A DNA stretch of 64,000 nt, from contig NZ_SSBI01000006.1 of the NCBI RefSeq assembly GCF_004795015.1, positions 1 to 64,000 on the forward strand, read 5' to 3'. The notes beneath the pieces are model-generated. The model searched no databases and was not told the origin of the DNA. It saw only the letters and a program-made list of their open reading frames with translations. Within the stretch, counting starts at the first letter, position 1. Each line of letters opens with the position of its first letter. Made by a program: the position numbers and the translations under genes. Origin of the DNA: Streptomyces sp. A1277. GTDB taxonomy: Bacteria; Actinomycetota; Actinomycetes; Streptomycetales; Streptomycetaceae. Below are positions 36,357 through 44,363 of the stretch, in pieces.

Positions 36357-37844
36357 GTGGGCATTCGCACCATGCTGACCGTGGCCGTCTGTGCCGCGAC
36401 GGCGCTGTCCTGCGGCACGGCCGTTGCAGCGCCCGGCGGCGGGCACGCGGGTACGGCCGGGGGAACGGCAACCACCACCGTGCGGGAGGACTTCAACGGG
36501 GACGGCTACCAGGACGTCGTCGTCGCGGCCCCCGCCGCCGCTGTCGACGGCCACGAGTGGGCGGGGTACGTCACCGTCGCCTACGGCTCCGCACAGGGCC
36601 TGAGCACCGCGCACACGACCGTCATCGACCAGAACACGGCCGGTGTGCCGGGCGAACCCGAGAACGGCAACAGCTTCGGTTCCCGGATGGTCGCCGAGGA
36701 CCTCGACCACGACGGCCTGACCGACCTGGCGCTGTACGCCAACGAATGGCTGACGTCCCCGAACAACTTCGGCTCGGTGATCGTCCTGTGGGGCCGCACC
36801 GGCGGCCTCACGGGACAGGGCGCGGTGCGGCTGGCCGCCCCGCCCGACACCGAGGTGGGGTCCAACCTCACCGCCGGTGACTTCGACGGCGACGGCGACA
36901 CGGACCTGATGCTGGACCACGGCGGGGAGTACGAGGAACGCAGCGTGCTGTACGGGCCGTTCGACCGGTCCGGGGCACCCGCCCGCGAGCAGCTGGTGAC
37001 GATGTTCGACACGGACAACTACATGGGCACCACGGCCGTGGGCGACTTCAACGGCGACGGCATCGACGACCTGTGCACCACCTACGTGTACGAGGAGCAC
37101 TCCGAGGGCGCCAAGCTGTGGCTGGGTACCCCCGGAGGTCTGTCGCCGGTCTCCACCCCGCTCCCCGGCGCCTCGTCCCTCGCGGTGGGTGACTTCGACA
37201 AGGACGGCAAGGACGACCTCGCCACCCGCGTGGTACCGGGCGACATCGTGGAGGACTTCCCCACGGACCCGGGCACCGTCAGGATCTACTACGGCTCCGC
37301 GTCCGGTCCCAGCACGACGCGGACGAAGACGATCACCCAGGACACCGCGGGCGTGCCCGGGGTCAGCGAGAAGGGCGACCAGTTCGGCGCCCGGCTCAAC
37401 GCGGGTGACGTCGACGGCGACGGCTACGACGACCTCGCGGTGGGTGTGCCGTTCGAAGGCATCGGGACGACCAGGGCGGCGGGCGCCGTGGTGCTGCTGA
37501 AGGGCGGCCCCGGCGGTCTGAGCGGCACCGGCGCGAAGTCCTTCCACCAGGACACGGCGGGCATGCCCGGCGTGGCGGAGACGGGTGACCACTTCGGCGG
37601 TTCGGTGCGGCTGCTCGACGTCAACGGGGACGGGAAGGCGGATCTGACGGCCGGCGCCCCCGACGAGAACCTGGAGGCGGTCGCGGACGGCGGTGCGGTG
37701 TGGTCGCTGCGCGGCACGTCCTCGGGGCTGACCACGACCGGCGTCTTCGCGTTCAACCCGGTCGACCTGGGCGCCCCCGTGAAGAAGGCCCGGTTCGGCT
37801 CGAACCTGGGCGGCGACGACGGGGCCGGGCTCTACAGCCTCTGA
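36357..37844 (+). CDS. Secreted FG-GAP/VCBS-repeat (integrin-alpha-like) protein
   Basis: The 495-residue protein has a signal peptide (about 1-25, ending AVAA) and then seven calcium-binding FG-GAP units, each with a D-x-[ND]-x-D-G-x-x-D-[LV] core: DFNGDGYQDVVVAAP, DLDHDGLTDLALYA, DFDGDGDTDLML, DFNGDGIDDLCTTY, DFDKDGKDDLATRV, DVDGDGYDDLAVGVP and DVNGDGKADLTAGAP. Seven units fit one complete seven-bladed beta-propeller. GTG 36357 is chosen for AAGGAGAG five bases upstream; nothing upstream looks like a signal peptide. Such proteins are exported in streptomycetes, with unknown ligand. It converges with the DUF5997 gene. Confidence 0.88.
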   Translation: MGIRTMLTVAVCAATALSCGTAVAAPGGGHAGTAGGTATTTVREDFNGDGYQDVVVAAPAAAVDGHEWAGYVTVAYGSAQGLSTAHTTVIDQNTAGVPGEPENGNSFGSRMVAEDLDHDGLTDLALYANEWLTSPNNFGSVIVLWGRTGGLTGQGAVRLAAPPDTEVGSNLTAGDFDGDGDTDLMLDHGGEYEERSVLYGPFDRSGAPAREQLVTMFDTDNYMGTTAVGDFNGDGIDDLCTTYVYEEHSEGAKLWLGTPGGLSPVSTPLPGASSLAVGDFDKDGKDDLATRVVPGDIVEDFPTDPGTVRIYYGSASGPSTTRTKTITQDTAGVPGVSEKGDQFGARLNAGDVDGDGYDDLAVGVPFEGIGTTRAAGAVVLLKGGPGGLSGTGAKSFHQDTAGMPGVAETGDHFGGSVRLLDVNGDGKADLTAGAPDENLEAVADGGAVWSLRGTSSGLTTTGVFAFNPVDLGAPVKKARFGSNLGGDDGAGLYSL

Positions 37845-37849
37845 GCCGG

Positions 37850-37886
37850 GAGGGGCCCGTTCCGCAGACTGCGGAACGCGCCCCTC
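37850..37886. terminator. Hairpin between convergent genes
   Basis: CGTTCCGCAG-A-CTGCGGAACG nested within GAGGGGC...GCCCCTC. It ends the FG-GAP gene and can end the leftward DUF5997 gene. Confidence 0.8.
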
Positions 37887-37903
37887 GCCCGCTTCTCCGG
37901 GCG

Positions 37904-38308
37904 TCAGGAACGCGCGTCGCGCGCCTTCGCCTCGCGTTCGGCGTTGCGCTCCTTGATGCGGACGTTCTCCTTGCGGACGTCCGCCTGGGTGGTGCGCTCG
38001 TTCTGCAGCCACTCCGGGTCGTCCTGCTTCAGCGCGTCGATCTGCTCCGTGGTCAGGGGCTCGGTGACCCCGCCGCGGGCGAGGCCCGAGATGGAGATGC
38101 CCAGCTTGGACGCGACGACCGGGCGGGGGTGCGGGCCGTTGCTCCGCAGGTCGCGCAGCCACTGGGGCGGATCGGCCTGGAGGGCCGCCAGCTCGGCGCG
38201 CGAGACGACACCCTCCTGGAATTCGGCGGGGGTGGCCTCGAGGTACACACCCAGCTTCTTCGCCGCGGTGGCGGGCTTCATGGTCTGGGCGGTCTGGTGG
38301 GACTTCAT
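37904..38308 (-). CDS. DUF5997 family protein
   Basis: A 134-residue cytosolic protein with the conserved sequence AAKKLGVYLEATPAEFQEG, SRAELAALQADPPQWLRDLR, GPHPRPVVASKLGISISGLA and WLQNERTTQADVRKENVRI, ending in a charged tail. I recognise it as the DUF5997 family found in actinobacteria; no activity is known. Segments such as VVASKLGISISGLARGG look HTH-like, so DNA binding is possible. ATG 38308 begins MKSHQTAQTMKP. It is divergent from an HTH-less LysR-like gene, 58 bases apart, a pairing worth noting: one protein might supply DNA binding and the other a ligand domain. Confidence 0.8.
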   Translation of the reverse strand: MKSHQTAQTMKPATAAKKLGVYLEATPAEFQEGVVSRAELAALQADPPQWLRDLRSNGPHPRPVVASKLGISISGLARGGVTEPLTTEQIDALKQDDPEWLQNERTTQADVRKENVRIKERNAEREAKARDARS

Positions 38309-38366
38309 GGTGTCAAGGGTATCCAGCGCGTGCGGTGGATCCGACCACGGCCGGTAACCTGGCGGG

Positions 38367-39158
38367 GTGACACGCTCGGAAGCATCCCCTTCGTTCCGGC
38401 TGGCGTACGTCCCCGGAGTGACGCCCACCAAGTGGGTGCGGATCTGGAACGAGCGCCTGCCCGGCACCCCCCTGAACCTCGTCCCGGTGCCCGCCTCCGA
38501 GGCGCAGGACCTGCTGCGCGCCGGCGGCGCCGACGCCGGGTTCGTCCGGCTGCCGGTCGACGGTACGGACCTCAGCGCGATCCCGCTCTACACCGAGACG
38601 ACCGTCGTGGTGGTCCCGAAGGACCACGTGGCCGCGGCGGTCGAGGAGCTGTCCCTCGCCGAGCTGGCCGACGAGATCGTGCTGCACCCGCAGGACGACA
38701 CCCTGGCCTGGGAGCGGCTGCCCGGCCGTCCGGCGATCGAGCGCCCGGCGACCACGGCGGACGCCATCGAGCTGGTGGCGGCGGGGGTGGGCGTCCTCGT
38801 CGTCCCCCAGTCGCTCGCCCGGCTGCACCACCGCAAGGACCTGACGTACCGCCCGCTGTCGGACGCGCCCGAGTCGCGCATCGCGCTGTCGTGGCCGCAG
38901 GAGAAGACCACCGACCAGGTGGAGGACTTCATCGGCATCGTGCGCGGCCGGACCGTGAACAGCTCGCGGGGCCGCAGCACGGCGCCCGCGGCCCAGCCGA
39001 AGGCGAAGCGCGCCGAGAGCGGCGGGGCGCGGCAGAAGTCGGCTGCGGGGAAGGCCGGCCGCGCGGGCGGTGCGGCGGGAGGCAAGGGCGCCAAGGGTGC
39101 TCGTGGGGCCAAGGGCGGTGCGGCGGCGGGGCGCGGCAAGCCCCGCCGGCGGCCGTAG
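38367..39158 (+). CDS. LysR substrate-binding domain protein without HTH, with basic Gly/Lys tail
   Basis: The 263-residue protein begins directly with a LysR-type effector fold (FRLAYVPGVTPTKWVRIWNERLPGTPLNL; LLRAGGADAGFVRLPVDG; TTADAIELVAAGVGVLVVPQSLA). The N-terminal HTH that LysR regulators need is absent, and GTG 38367 leaves no room for it. After residue 205 comes a highly basic low-complexity tail (AKRAESGGARQKSAAGKAGR, GAKGARGAKGG, GKPRRRP) that might bind nucleic acid non-specifically. Most plausible is a co-regulator or ligand-binding protein acting with the divergently encoded DUF5997 protein. This is inference. No signal peptide is present. Confidence 0.8.
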   Translation: MTRSEASPSFRLAYVPGVTPTKWVRIWNERLPGTPLNLVPVPASEAQDLLRAGGADAGFVRLPVDGTDLSAIPLYTETTVVVVPKDHVAAAVEELSLAELADEIVLHPQDDTLAWERLPGRPAIERPATTADAIELVAAGVGVLVVPQSLARLHHRKDLTYRPLSDAPESRIALSWPQEKTTDQVEDFIGIVRGRTVNSSRGRSTAPAAQPKAKRAESGGARQKSAAGKAGRAGGAAGGKGAKGARGAKGGAAAGRGKPRRRP

Positions 39159-39209
39159 CCAGGCGGTCCGGGGCGCGGTTGTCAGACCCTGCTGGCAGCA
39201 TCGGTGACC

Positions 39210-39722
39210 ATGACGCACACCGCACGCCCGATGCCGCCCCTGGACGCCGACGAACGCACCGGCCTGGAGAGCTGGCTCGACTTCTACCGGGCCACCGTGG
39301 CCGCGAAATGCGAGGGCCTGACCGACGAGCAGGTGCGGCTCGCCTCCGTACCGCCGTCGTCGCTGACGCTGATGGGGCTCGTCCAGCACCTCGCGGAGGT
39401 CGAGCGGAACTGGTTCCGCCGGGTCCTGACCGGTGAGGACGTCCCTCCGGTGCACGGCGGGCCGGCCGGTCCCGAGGGCCACGACGGGGGGTTCGAGCTC
39501 TCCGGGGGCGCCACCTTCGCCGGCGCGTGCGCGGCCTGGCAGGAGGAGATCGCCGTGTCCCGCGCGGTGTGCGCCGAGCGGTCGCCGGAGGACTCGGCGC
39601 CCTTCATGGGCGGCGAGGTGAAGCTCCGCTGGATCTACCACCACATGATCGGCGAGTACGCCCGCCACAGCGGTCACGCCGATCTGCTGCGCGAGCGGAT
39701 CGACGGGAGCACCGGGGTGTGA
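39210..39722 (+). CDS. DinB/DUF664-family protein
   Basis: A 170-residue four-helix-bundle protein of the DinB-like superfamily, often metal-dependent thiol transferases. The pattern is seen in [46 protein letters not shown] and [28 protein letters not shown]. His in QHLAE and the two in YARHSGH are likely metal ligands. ATG 39210 (MTHTARP) is preceded by GGTGACC; a GTG at 39204 would add two residues. The function is unknown; relatives handle electrophiles through mycothiol in actinobacteria. Confidence 0.85.
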   Translation: MTHTARPMPPLDADERTGLESWLDFYRATVAAKCEGLTDEQVRLASVPPSSLTLMGLVQHLAEVERNWFRRVLTGEDVPPVHGGPAGPEGHDGGFELSGGATFAGACAAWQEEIAVSRAVCAERSPEDSAPFMGGEVKLRWIYHHMIGEYARHSGHADLLRERIDGSTGV

Positions 39723-39768
39723 GGGGGCGGGGCTCCGGGCCGGTCCGAAGAGATGTCAGGATGGTTCC

Positions 39769-40266
39769 ATGACGAGTCAGGTTTTCTTCGACATCACCAT
39801 CAACGACGAGCCCGCCGGGCGGATCGTCTTCAATCTGTTCGACGACGTCGTTCCCCGTACCGCTGAGAACTTCCGCCAGCTGGCGACCGGGCAGAACGGC
39901 TTCGGCTACAAGGGTTCCTCCTTCCACCGCGTCATCCCCGAGTTCATGCTCCAGGGCGGCGACTTCACCCGCGGCGACGGCACGGGCGGCAAGAGCATCT
40001 ACGGTGCCAAGTTCGAGGACGAGAACTTCAAGCTGGCGCACACCAAGCCGGGTCTGCTCTCCATGGCCAACGCCGGCCCGAACTCGAACGGTTCGCAGTT
40101 CTTCATCACGACCATCGTGACGTCCTGGCTGGACGGCAAGCACGTCGTCTTCGGCGAGGTCGCCGACGAGGACAGCATGGTCCTGGTCAAGCGGATCGAG
40201 GCGCTCGGCTCGCAGAGCGGCCGCACCAAGGCGAAGGTCACCATCGCCGACTCCGGGATCCTCTGA
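39769..40266 (+). CDS. ppiA: Peptidyl-prolyl cis-trans isomerase (cyclophilin)
   Basis: A single-domain cyclophilin of 165 residues that speeds proline isomerisation in the cytoplasm. The signature [21 protein letters not shown] type segment is present (catalytic Arg in FHRVIPEF), followed by [20 protein letters not shown] and [20 protein letters not shown]. No signal peptide. It is monocistronic by appearance, with a strong hairpin 34 bases after its stop. Confidence 0.94.
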   Translation: MTSQVFFDITINDEPAGRIVFNLFDDVVPRTAENFRQLATGQNGFGYKGSSFHRVIPEFMLQGGDFTRGDGTGGKSIYGAKFEDENFKLAHTKPGLLSMANAGPNSNGSQFFITTIVTSWLDGKHVVFGEVADEDSMVLVKRIEALGSQSGRTKAKVTIADSGIL

Positions 40267-40299
40267 TTCAGGACCCCGCACACCCAGCCGACAGCTGAC

Positions 40300-40340
40300 C
40301 GGACGCGCCGGACGACGTACCCCGTCGACCGGCGCGTCCG
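40300..40340 (+). terminator. Hairpin after ppiA
   Basis: CGGACGCGCCGG pairs perfectly with CCGGCGCGTCCG across 17 bases. Confidence 0.75.
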
Positions 40341-40377
40341 TCATTCGCGGACAGCGGAGCCGAAGACACCGATGCAC

Positions 40378-40424
40378 TGTCAACCGACAGTTGACAGTGA
40401 CAGGACTGTCAACTTACGGTTGAC
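40378..40424. promoter_or_regulatory. Paired operators and promoter of the Clp-N/HTH gene
   Basis: Two inverted repeats, TGTCAAC-N5-GTTGACA (40378-40396) and GTCAAC-N5-GTTGAC (40408-40424), stand 29-30 bases apart. The first contains a perfect -35 (TTGACA, 40391-40396). TACGGT 18 bases on (40415-40420) is a plausible -10 inside the second repeat. Transcription would then begin about at the ATG 40427, giving a leaderless mRNA and tight repression when both repeats are bound. Confidence 0.75.
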
Positions 40425-40426
40425 GC

Positions 40427-41206
40427 ATGACGAATCCCGTAGGTCCGACGCATCCCGTCCGTCTCGACGACCTCATCGCAGCCATCAAGAAGGTCCACCC
40501 CGACGCCCTCGACCAGCTCCAGGACGCCGTCATCGCCGCCGACCACCTCGGTGACGTCGCCGACCACCTGATCGGCCACTTCGTGGACCAGGCCCGCCGC
40601 TCCGGCGCCTCCTGGACCGAGATCGGCAAGAGCATGGGGGTGACGCGGCAGGCGGCCCAGAAGCGCTTCGTCGCCAAGGACCCCGGCGAGGGTTCCGACC
40701 TCAACCCGAGCCAGGGCTTCGGCCGCTTCACCCCGCGCGCCAAGAACGTGGTCATGGCCGCGCAGAACGAGGCGCGGGCCGCCTCCAACGCCGAGATCGG
40801 CACCGAGCACCTGGTCCTCGGCCTGCTCAGCGAGCCGGAAGGGCTCGCGGCGGCGTTCATCAGGGCGCAGGGCGTGGTCCTGGACTCCGTCCGGCAGGCC
40901 GCCACCGAGGCGCTGCCGCCGGCCGCGGACGGCGAGCTCCCCGAGCTGATCCCGTACAACGGCGACGCCCGCAAGGCGCTGGAGCTCACCTTCCGCGAGG
41001 CCCTGCGGATGGGGCACAACTACATCGGCACCGAGCACATCCTGCTCGCCCTCCTGGAGCACGAGGACGGCTCCGGCGTGCTCAGCGGCCTCGGCATCGA
41101 CAAGGCCACCGCCGAGCGGGGCATCGCCGAGGCGCTCTCGCTCCTGACCGCCGCCCAGGAGCCGCCCGCCCCCGAGGACCCGAAGGCCCCGGGCCGGGAG
41201 GGGTGA
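40427..41206 (+). CDS. Clp-N (ClpR repeat) protein with N-terminal HTH, probable autoregulator
   Basis: A 259-residue protein. Residues about 30-85 contain an HTH-like segment (HFVDQARRSGASWTEIGKSMG, VTRQAAQKRFV). Residues about 95-240 hold two Clp-N repeats (FTPRAKNVVMAAQNEARAAS...IGTEHLVLGLLSEPEG and ALELTFREALRMGHNYIGTEHILLALLEHEDG), the part of ClpC/ClpA that meets adaptors and substrates. There is no ATPase domain. A DNA-binding domain joined to a Clp-N domain suggests a regulator read out by the Clp system. The ATG lies two bases after an inverted repeat, so autorepression is likely. ATG 40427 has no ribosome binding site, in line with a leaderless message. Confidence 0.85.
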   Translation: MTNPVGPTHPVRLDDLIAAIKKVHPDALDQLQDAVIAADHLGDVADHLIGHFVDQARRSGASWTEIGKSMGVTRQAAQKRFVAKDPGEGSDLNPSQGFGRFTPRAKNVVMAAQNEARAASNAEIGTEHLVLGLLSEPEGLAAAFIRAQGVVLDSVRQAATEALPPAADGELPELIPYNGDARKALELTFREALRMGHNYIGTEHILLALLEHEDGSGVLSGLGIDKATAERGIAEALSLLTAAQEPPAPEDPKAPGREG

Positions 41207-41216
41207 AATCCGTGCC

Positions 41217-41792
41217 TCAGCCCGCCCCCGCCTCCAGGCGCAGGGACCAGCGGTGCGGCAGTCCGGTGAGCGTGACGGTGGAGAGCGGGCCGACGTCGAC
41301 GTTCCAGTACGAGGACGGCGGGGCCTTCAGCGCGTAGACGAGGGCGGCCCGCACGACCGCCGGTTCTGCGACGGCGACGACGGCGCCGTCGCAGACCGGG
41401 CGGGTGTCCAGCCAGCCGCCTATCCGCGTGATGAACGCGAGCAGCGGTTCACCGCCGTGCGGCGCGGAGCGCGGGTCCGCGAGCCAGGCGTCCACGGCGG
41501 CCGGCTCGCGGGCGGCGACTTCGGTGAGCGTACACCCCCGCCACCGGCCCATGTCGCAGTCGCGCAGCGCCGGCTGGAGCAGCGGGTGGAAGCCGAGCGC
41601 CTCGCCCGTGGCGCGGCTGCGCGGGGTCGGTGAGCAGTAGCGCAGTTCGGCGGCGCCGAGGGGCGCCAGGGCAGGGGCGGCGAACCGCACCGCGTGCCGG
41701 CCGGACTCGTCGAGCGGCCGGTCGTCGTCGAAGCGCTCGGCGAGCAGGGAGGAACTGCGCGCTGCGGCGACGAGCGAGACTCGAACACTCAT
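41217..41792 (-). CDS. Histidine-phosphatase-fold protein lacking the RHG motif
   Basis: The 191 residues follow the phosphoglycerate-mutase-like fold (LRYCSPTPRSRATGEALGFHP; DCDMGRWRGCTLTEVAAREP; PHGGEPLLAFITRIGGWLD; VVAVAEPAVVRAALVYAL). The N-terminal strand that should end in the catalytic RHG reads VSLVAAARSSSLLAERFDDD, so the phospho-accepting His is missing. A later His of the active site is also not evident in VAVAEPAVVR. It is probably not a phosphatase. I recall RHG-less members of this group beside cobalt-transport genes in actinobacteria, but no such gene is adjacent here. ATG 41792 begins MSVRVSLVAAA. Confidence 0.8.
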   Translation of the reverse strand: MSVRVSLVAAARSSSLLAERFDDDRPLDESGRHAVRFAAPALAPLGAAELRYCSPTPRSRATGEALGFHPLLQPALRDCDMGRWRGCTLTEVAAREPAAVDAWLADPRSAPHGGEPLLAFITRIGGWLDTRPVCDGAVVAVAEPAVVRAALVYALKAPPSSYWNVDVGPLSTVTLTGLPHRWSLRLEAGAG

Positions 41793-41840
41793 GGGCGGAT
41801 CGTGGAGCCGATCGCCGCGTCGGTCAAGAGTGCCGCCCGG

Positions 41841-41906
41841 TCTCGTACGGCGGGGCCCCGGCTCTCGTACGGCGGGGCCCCGGCTCTCGTACGGCAGGGC
41901 CCCGGC
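41841..41906. repeat. Three tandem 22-bp repeats
   Basis: TCTCGTACGGCGGGGCCCCG plus GC is repeated three times (41841, 41863, 41885), the last with one change. It fills the gap upstream of the phosphatase-like gene; GGGGCCCC in each unit is self-complementary. Confidence 0.85.
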
Positions 41907-41913
41907 CCTCCGG

Positions 41914-43371
41914 TCAGACACCGATCGCCGGCGTGCCCTCCCAGGCGGTACGCAGCCGGCGCACGCCCTCGGCGATCTCGGCCGGCCCGGCGACGGAGAC
42001 GAAGCTCAGCCGGATGTGCGGCGACGGGGGCTCGGCGCTGAAGTAGGGCCGCCCCGGCGCCACGGCCACCCCCGCGCGCAGCGCCGCCTGGACCATGGCG
42101 GACTCGTCCGTTCCGGCCTCGGAGCCGGGCAGCCGCAGCCACAGGAAGCCGCCGCCCACCGGGATGTGCGGCAGTCCGAGCCCGGGCAGCGTCTCGCGCA
42201 GCGCCGCCGTCATCGCCGTACGCCGGGCCCGGAGTTCCGCCGCCACGGAACGCAGGTGGCGGCCCCAGGCGGGCGAGCCGACCAGTTCGAGCGCCGCCTC
42301 CTGGAGCGGCCGGGGGACGAAGAAGCTGTCGACGATCTGGATGCCGCGCAGCCGTTCCAGGGCCGGGCCCCGGGCGGCGATTGCTCCCACGCGCAGGCTG
42401 GGCGAGGCGGCCTTGGTGAGGGAGCGGGTGTGGACGACGACTCCGTCGGGGTCGTCGGCGGCGAGCGGCCGGGGCAGGGCGCCCGCGTCGTCGTGCGCGA
42501 GCAGGCGGGCGAAGTCGTCCTCGATGACGAACGCCCCCGCCTCCCGGGCGATCCGTACGACCTCGGGGCGGCGGGCCTCGGACAGGACGGTGCCGGTCGG
42601 GTTCTGGAAGAGGGGCTGGCAGACGAAGACGCGGGCGCCGGTGGCGTGGAAGGCGGCGGCGAGCAGGTCGGGGCGCACGCCGTCGCGGTCCACCGGGACG
42701 GGCACCGGCCGCAGCCCCGCGGCCCGGGCGGCGGCCAGCATGCCGGGGTAGGTGGGTGACTCCACCAGCACCGGCGCACCGGGCGGGGCGAGCGCCCGCA
42801 GCGCGGTGGCCAGGGCGCTCTGGCCGCCCGCGGTGATCAGCACGTCGGCGGCGCCGAGCGCGGGGGCGATGTCCCGGGCGAACCAGGCGCGCAGTTCGGT
42901 CAGTCCGTCGATGGGCGGGCGGCTCCAGGCGCCCGGGCGGCGGCCGGCCCGGGTCAGGGCGGCGGCGAGGGCGCGTTCGGGCTGGAGCGAGGCGTGCAGA
43001 TAGCCCCCGTTCAGCTCGATGACGCCGGTGGGCGGGGCGACGAGGCTGACCAGGAGGCCCGACACGTCGACGGTACGGGGCACCGCCTCGGGGCCGCCGT
43101 CGCCGCTGAGCGAGACCTCCTGCCAGGAGGTGTCGCCGGCCGGGGGCGGCGCGTCCGCGAGGGGCTGGGCCCGGTAGGCGCCGGAGCCGGGGCGGGTGAC
43201 GACGAGCCCTTCGGCGGCGAGCTGTGCGACGGCCCGGGACACGGTGACCGGGCTCGCCCGGAACCGTTCGACCAGGGCACGACTGGAGGGCAGCTTCTCG
43301 CCCGGAGAGTAGCGGTTCAGTTCCGACCGCAGGGCTGTGGCCAGCTCTGCCACACTGCTACGCTCATACAT
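41914..43371 (-). CDS. MocR-family regulator (GntR HTH fused to aminotransferase fold)
   Basis: The 485-residue protein has a GntR winged HTH at residues 1-75 (LNRYSPGEKLPSSRALVERF; VTVSRAVAQLAAEGLVVTRPGSG) and a class I aminotransferase-like domain from about 115. The PLP Lys lies in VVHTRSLTKAASPSLRVGAI; ESPTYPGMLAAARAAG, CQPLFQNPTGTVLSEARRPE and IEDDFARLLAHDD are typical. Such proteins sense PLP or an amino-acid-like effector, and usually control a neighbour. The neighbour is the divergent EamA transporter, whose start codon overlaps this one (CATG, 43369-43372). ATG 43371 is used. A perfect palindrome lies at 43382-43393. Confidence 0.9.
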   Translation of the reverse strand: MYERSSVAELATALRSELNRYSPGEKLPSSRALVERFRASPVTVSRAVAQLAAEGLVVTRPGSGAYRAQPLADAPPPAGDTSWQEVSLSGDGGPEAVPRTVDVSGLLVSLVAPPTGVIELNGGYLHASLQPERALAAALTRAGRRPGAWSRPPIDGLTELRAWFARDIAPALGAADVLITAGGQSALATALRALAPPGAPVLVESPTYPGMLAAARAAGLRPVPVPVDRDGVRPDLLAAAFHATGARVFVCQPLFQNPTGTVLSEARRPEVVRIAREAGAFVIEDDFARLLAHDDAGALPRPLAADDPDGVVVHTRSLTKAASPSLRVGAIAARGPALERLRGIQIVDSFFVPRPLQEAALELVGSPAWGRHLRSVAAELRARRTAMTAALRETLPGLGLPHIPVGGGFLWLRLPGSEAGTDESAMVQAALRAGVAVAPGRPYFSAEPPSPHIRLSFVSVAGPAEIAEGVRRLRTAWEGTPAIGV

Positions 43372-43393
43372 GAGAGCAGACAGTAGCGCTACT
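43357..43393. promoter_or_regulatory. Nested palindromes at the overlapping starts, MocR operator candidate
   Basis: CTCAT-AC-ATGAG (43363-43374) covers both start codons, and AGTAGCGCTACT (43382-43393) is a perfect 12-base palindrome. GCTAC at 43357 and GTAGC at 43383 also pair. The cluster lies where both promoters must be. Confidence 0.6.
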
Positions 43394-44320
43394 TCACACG
43401 TCACGATAGCGGTGCCGCCCGTCGAAGGCGGCCTTGGGCAGCCCGCCGAGACGGGTTCCCGGCGGGGGACGCTGCTCGCCCTCCTGGGCGTGGTGACGTT
43501 CTCGCTGACTTTCCCGTCCACGGTGTGGGGCCTGGAGAGCTTCGGCCCCTGGTCCCTGGTTGCCCTGCGCAGCCTGCTGGCGGCGGCGCTCTCCGGCGGG
43601 CTGCTGCTCGCGGCCCGGGCGCGGGTGCCGGCCCGGGAGCACTGGGCGGGCCTGGCCGTGGTGGCGGGCGGCGTGGTGGTCGGCTTCCCGCTGCTGACGA
43701 CGCTGGCGCTGCGTACGTCCACGACCTCGCACGCCGCGGTGGTCGTCGGGCTGCTGCCGCTGACCACGGCGGTGTTCTCCTCGCTGCGGACCGGGACGCG
43801 CCCGCCCCGCGCGTTCTGGGCGGCGGCGGTGGCGGGGGCGGCCGTGGTGATCGCCTTCACCGTGGCGCAGAGCGGCGGGGCGCTGTCGGCCGGCGACCTC
43901 TACCTGTTCGGCGCGCTGCTGGTGTGCGCGGCCGGGTACACCGAGGGCGGCAGGCTGGCGAAGGTGATGCCGGGGTGGCAGGTCACCGGCTGGGCGCTGA
44001 TCCTCACGCTGCCGCTCACCCTGGCGGGGGCGGCCGTCGCGCTGGCGTACGAGCCGGTCCGGCTGACGGTGCACGGGGTCGTCGGACTGGTCTGGGTGTC
44101 GGCCGTCTCCACCTTCCTCGGCCTGTACGTCTGGTACCGGGGCATGGCCGAGATCGGGGTGGCCCGGGCCAGTCAGCTCCAGCTCGCCCAGCCGCTGCTG
44201 ACCCTGTTCTGGTCGTTCTTCCTGCTGGGCGAAGAGGTCGCGGCGGCGGCGCCGGTGGCCGCCGTCGCGGTCCTGGTCTGCATCGCGCTCACCCAGCGGG
44301 CGGGGCGCACCCGGTCATAG
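43370..44320 (+). CDS. EamA/DMT-superfamily transporter
   Basis: A 316-residue membrane protein with ten predicted helices in two EamA repeats (about 32-160 and 172-305). Landmarks are LLALLGVVTFSLTFPSTVWGL, VALRSLLAAALSGGLLLAAR, AAVVVGLLPLTTAVFSSLRTG, the second-half SAVSTFLGLYVWYRGMAEIG and ASQLQLAQPLLTLFWSFFLLGE. Drug/metabolite or amino-acid export is typical, the substrate unknown. ATG 43370 overlaps the start codon of the divergent MocR gene; GTG 43412 (MPPVEGG) is a reasonable later start, as the added residues are not typical of the family. Control by the MocR regulator is likely. Confidence 0.88.
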   Translation: MRADSSATSHVTIAVPPVEGGLGQPAETGSRRGTLLALLGVVTFSLTFPSTVWGLESFGPWSLVALRSLLAAALSGGLLLAARARVPAREHWAGLAVVAGGVVVGFPLLTTLALRTSTTSHAAVVVGLLPLTTAVFSSLRTGTRPPRAFWAAAVAGAAVVIAFTVAQSGGALSAGDLYLFGALLVCAAGYTEGGRLAKVMPGWQVTGWALILTLPLTLAGAAVALAYEPVRLTVHGVVGLVWVSAVSTFLGLYVWYRGMAEIGVARASQLQLAQPLLTLFWSFFLLGEEVAAAAPVAAVAVLVCIALTQRAGRTRS

Positions 44321-44363
44321 ACTGGGCGGAAGCGGAACGCCACCCGTGAGGAGGTCACTCCCG

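Noticed and set aside
35118-38162. Antisense frame of about 1000 residues opposite gap and the FG-GAP gene
   Set aside because: Low-complexity Arg/Gly/Val composition without a domain; both genes on the plus strand have intact motifs and catalytic residues.
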